Shown here one piece after another: positions 52,562-54,348 of a stretch of 54,348 bases of DNA (within the stretch, counting starts at the first letter, position 1; each line of letters starts with the position of its first letter). The stretch is from RGIG5681 sp034180345. Lineage in GTDB: Bacteria; Bacillota_I; Bacilli_A; Erysipelotrichales; Erysipelotrichaceae. The stretch lies in contig JAXFOQ010000013.1 in assembly GCA_034180345.1 (NCBI GenBank), forward strand, positions 1 through 54,348, read 5' to 3'. The notes under the pieces were generated by a model that was not told the origin of the DNA, did no database searches, and was given only the letters and a program-made list of their open reading frames with translations. Position numbers and translations under genes: made by a program.

Positions 52562-54092
52562 TAGTTACACCCCCAAACTTAATTAAAGCGCCCGACATCA
52601 TCAAACCTAATTCATTTTCATTTGTATCTTGACGATCGACAAGACCACTCAATTCCCCATTATGAATAACTGCAATACGATCGCTCAAATTCATTACTTC
52701 ATCAAGTTCTAACGACACCAATAAAACTGCCTTACCCTTATCGCGTTCTTGAACAATACGACTGTGGATATATTCGATTGCCCCAACATCAAGACCTCTA
52801 GTAGGTTGAACAATAATCAATAAATCACCAGCCTCATCAATCTCACGAGCGATAATGGCTTTTTGTTGGTTACCGCCTGACATTGATCGAGTCAGTGAAT
52901 CCTTACCACGACCACTACGAACATCAAATTCACCAATTAATTTATCCGCATATTTATCAATGGCACCAAAATTAATAAAACCGTTTTTTGAAAATGGTTG
53001 ACAATGATATTTATGTAACACAAAGTTTTCTTTCAAACTAAAATCAAGTACTAAGCCATGTTTATGACGATCTTCAGGAACATGACTAATACCAGCTTCA
53101 AAACGCTCAAAAATAGAACTGCTGGTAATATCTTTACCCTTGTATAAAACTTTTCCGCTATCAACAGCCTGCATACCAGTAAGTGCATAGACAAGCTCTG
53201 TTTGACCATTGCCATCAATACCTGCAAGACCAACAATTTCTCCAGCCCTGACATCTAATGAAAAATTATTTACCGCATTTAAACCCTTGGTATTTTTAAC
53301 GCATAAATCTTTAATGCTTAAAATAACTTCTTTAGGCTCAGCCTCTTTCTTTTCGGTTCCAAAACTAACATGACGACCAACCATCATTTCAGCCATCTGA
53401 GCCTCGGTAGTATCCTTAACATCAACCGTACCAATACCAACACCCTTACGAATAATTGTGCACTTATCAGCAACAGCCTTGATTTCCTTAAGTTTATGAG
53501 TAATCAAAAGAATAGTTTTACCTTCCTTGATTAAATTTTTCATAATTCTAATTAAATCTTGAATTTCTTGAGGTGTTAAAACAGCAGTAGGTTCATCAAA
53601 GATTAAAATATCATTATTACGATACAACATTTTTAATATTTCAACGCGTTGTTGCATACCTACGCTAATGCTTTCAATCTTCGCATTCGGATCAACATCC
53701 AAGCCATATAATTTTGACAATATCGCAACCTTTCTAGCTGCTTCTTTAATATTTACTGTCTTAAATTTGGTGGTTGGTTCCATACCTAAAATAATATTCT
53801 CAGTAACAGTAAAGCTGTCAATCAACTTAAAATGTTGATGAACCATTCCTATCCCAAGTTCATTCGCAACATTAGGATCACTGATTTTAACTTCCTTGCC
53901 TCTAACTTTAATAATTCCACTGGTTGGTTGATACAATCCAAAAAGGATTGACATCAATGTTGATTTTCCTGCACCATTCTCCCCTAAAAGTGCATGAATA
54001 GATTTTTCTTCTACTTGCAAATTAATATTATCATTTGCACGAATACCAGGAAATTCTTTTGTAATATTTTGCATTTCTATTGCATAATTCAT
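52548..54092 (-). CDS. nupO: Nucleoside ABC transporter ATPase, two NBDs (NupO-like)
   Basis: 514 residues in two NBDs. NBD1 has GENGAGKSTLMS, ISVGMQQRVEILKML and ILIFDEPTAVL. NBD2 has the relaxed Walker A GIDGNGQTE, SMSGGNQQKAIIAREI and VQPTRGLDVGA, as usual for the sugar/nucleoside ATPases. ATG 54092 follows GGAGGGGA. Operon order nupO-nupP-nupQ matches Bacillus, but the BMP lipoprotein gene that should lead it is not within the 256 nt upstream. Confidence 0.95.
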   Translation of the reverse strand: MNYAIEMQNITKEFPGIRANDNINLQVEEKSIHALLGENGAGKSTLMSILFGLYQPTSGIIKVRGKEVKISDPNVANELGIGMVHQHFKLIDSFTVTENIILGMEPTTKFKTVNIKEAARKVAILSKLYGLDVDPNAKIESISVGMQQRVEILKMLYRNNDILIFDEPTAVLTPQEIQDLIRIMKNLIKEGKTILLITHKLKEIKAVADKCTIIRKGVGIGTVDVKDTTEAQMAEMMVGRHVSFGTEKKEAEPKEVILSIKDLCVKNTKGLNAVNNFSLDVRAGEIVGLAGIDGNGQTELVYALTGMQAVDSGKVLYKGKDITSSSIFERFEAGISHVPEDRHKHGLVLDFSLKENFVLHKYHCQPFSKNGFINFGAIDKYADKLIGEFDVRSGRGKDSLTRSMSGGNQQKAIIAREIDEAGDLLIIVQPTRGLDVGAIEYIHSRIVQERDKGKAVLLVSLELDEVMNLSDRIAVIHNGELSGLVDRQDTNENELGLMMSGALIKFGGVTNEKD

Positions 54093-54119
54093 AAATATAT
54101 ATTCCCCTCCGTAAATATA

Positions 54120-54148
54120 ATTATATAAGAAAATGTAAGCGAATACAA
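54120..54148 (-). promoter_or_regulatory. Promoter of the nupO operon
   Basis: Minus strand: TTGTAT (54148-54143), 17-bp spacer, TATAAT (54125-54120). The leader is about 20 nt, too short for a riboswitch between promoter and gene. Confidence 0.55.
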
Positions 54149-54348
54149 AGGATATTTTCGCTATTTGTGAAATTTCTAAATTGCAATAATAAGTGCATAT
54201 TTTTTTTATTTTTTTTAAATATTTATGAAAATTGTTACATTTATAAAAAATATATGCAAAAATACATGAATTTTATCCATATTATACATAACAAATTAAT
54301 ATCCTTAATTTAAATGGGATTTTTAGCTTATTTTAGGCACAACAAAAA
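54149..54348. other. AT-rich non-coding end of the window
   Basis: About 200 nt of very AT-rich sequence with poly-T and poly-A stretches. No open frame, RNA motif or convincing terminator was found; it presumably holds the upstream gene's flank. Confidence 0.5.

Noticed and set aside
54093..54348. Purine riboswitch before the nucleoside importer
   Set aside because: The expected conserved loops and pairing were not found, and the likely promoter is only ~20 nt from the SD.
1..54348. CRISPR arrays, insertion sequences, tRNA or rRNA genes
   Set aside because: None recognised on either strand by eye. Short A/T repeats are frequent but show no regular spacing.

Overview
The window is one AT-rich (roughly 30 % G+C by eye), densely coding stretch of a bacterial chromosome. 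It uses the standard bacterial code: TGA is a stop in comEC, ftsY and others, so this is not a Mycoplasma-type code. Gene content and order point to a low-G+C Gram-positive of the Bacilli/Erysipelotrichia/RF39 kind with a small genome. The evidence is the alaS-ireB-ruvX-DUF1292-mltG-udk-greA block, comEA-comEC-holA, smc-ftsY-ylxM, nusB-xseA-xseB-ispA-recN, an alanine T-box, and LPKTG sortase substrates (so a cell wall is present). No species is claimed. All calls rest on motif recognition by eye; no database search was run.

Layout. 1-570: the 3' end of an Ig-like surface protein. 704-6690: a T-box-controlled alaS followed by the conserved housekeeping block. 6762-13445: a competence/housekeeping chain (unknown 89-aa protein, comEA, comEC, holA, serine dehydratase, U32 protein) with 4-nt to 8-nt overlaps. 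13524-17579: a surface-protein island with a thioester/SpaA adhesin and a second LPKTG protein broken by two +1 shifts. 17754-24523: smc, ftsY, ylxM, ackA, nrnA and HU. At 24577-24604, exactly where the plus-strand genes meet the minus-strand genes, lies a 28-bp dif-like site touching the stop codon of a Xer-type tyrosine recombinase. I read this as the replication terminus. 24605-31618 (minus): xer, recN, a Dxs-like pseudoenzyme, ispA, xseB, xseA, nusB. 31778-33749 (plus): pepC and a DUF5662 protein. 33733-42483 (minus): dCMP deaminase, rhomboid protease, rluD, lspA, a heterodimeric ABC exporter, and KtrA/KtrB potassium uptake. 42563-44020 (plus): gltX. 44084-54092 (minus): HAD phosphatase, trmD, rimM, khpA, rpsP, ffh, two M16 peptidase-like genes, and a nucleoside-type ABC importer (two permeases and a double ATPase).

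How the genes fit together. Translation and its quality control (AlaRS, GluRS, RimM, TrmD, S16, KhpA, RluD) and membrane targeting (FtsY, YlxM, Ffh, LspA) dominate. Chromosome upkeep is represented by Smc, HU, Xer/dif, RecN, Pol III delta and exonuclease VII. Serine deamination to pyruvate plus acetate kinase, PepC and the nucleoside importer fit an amino-acid/peptide- and nucleoside-scavenging fermenter. The most unusual observations are the xer-dif pair at the strand switch, a full-length Dxs homologue lacking its cofactor motifs in the dxs position, a ComEC whose metallo-beta-lactamase domain lacks metal ligands, and repeated promoter-to-ATG spacings of 6-7 nt without a Shine-Dalgarno sequence (probable leaderless mRNAs).
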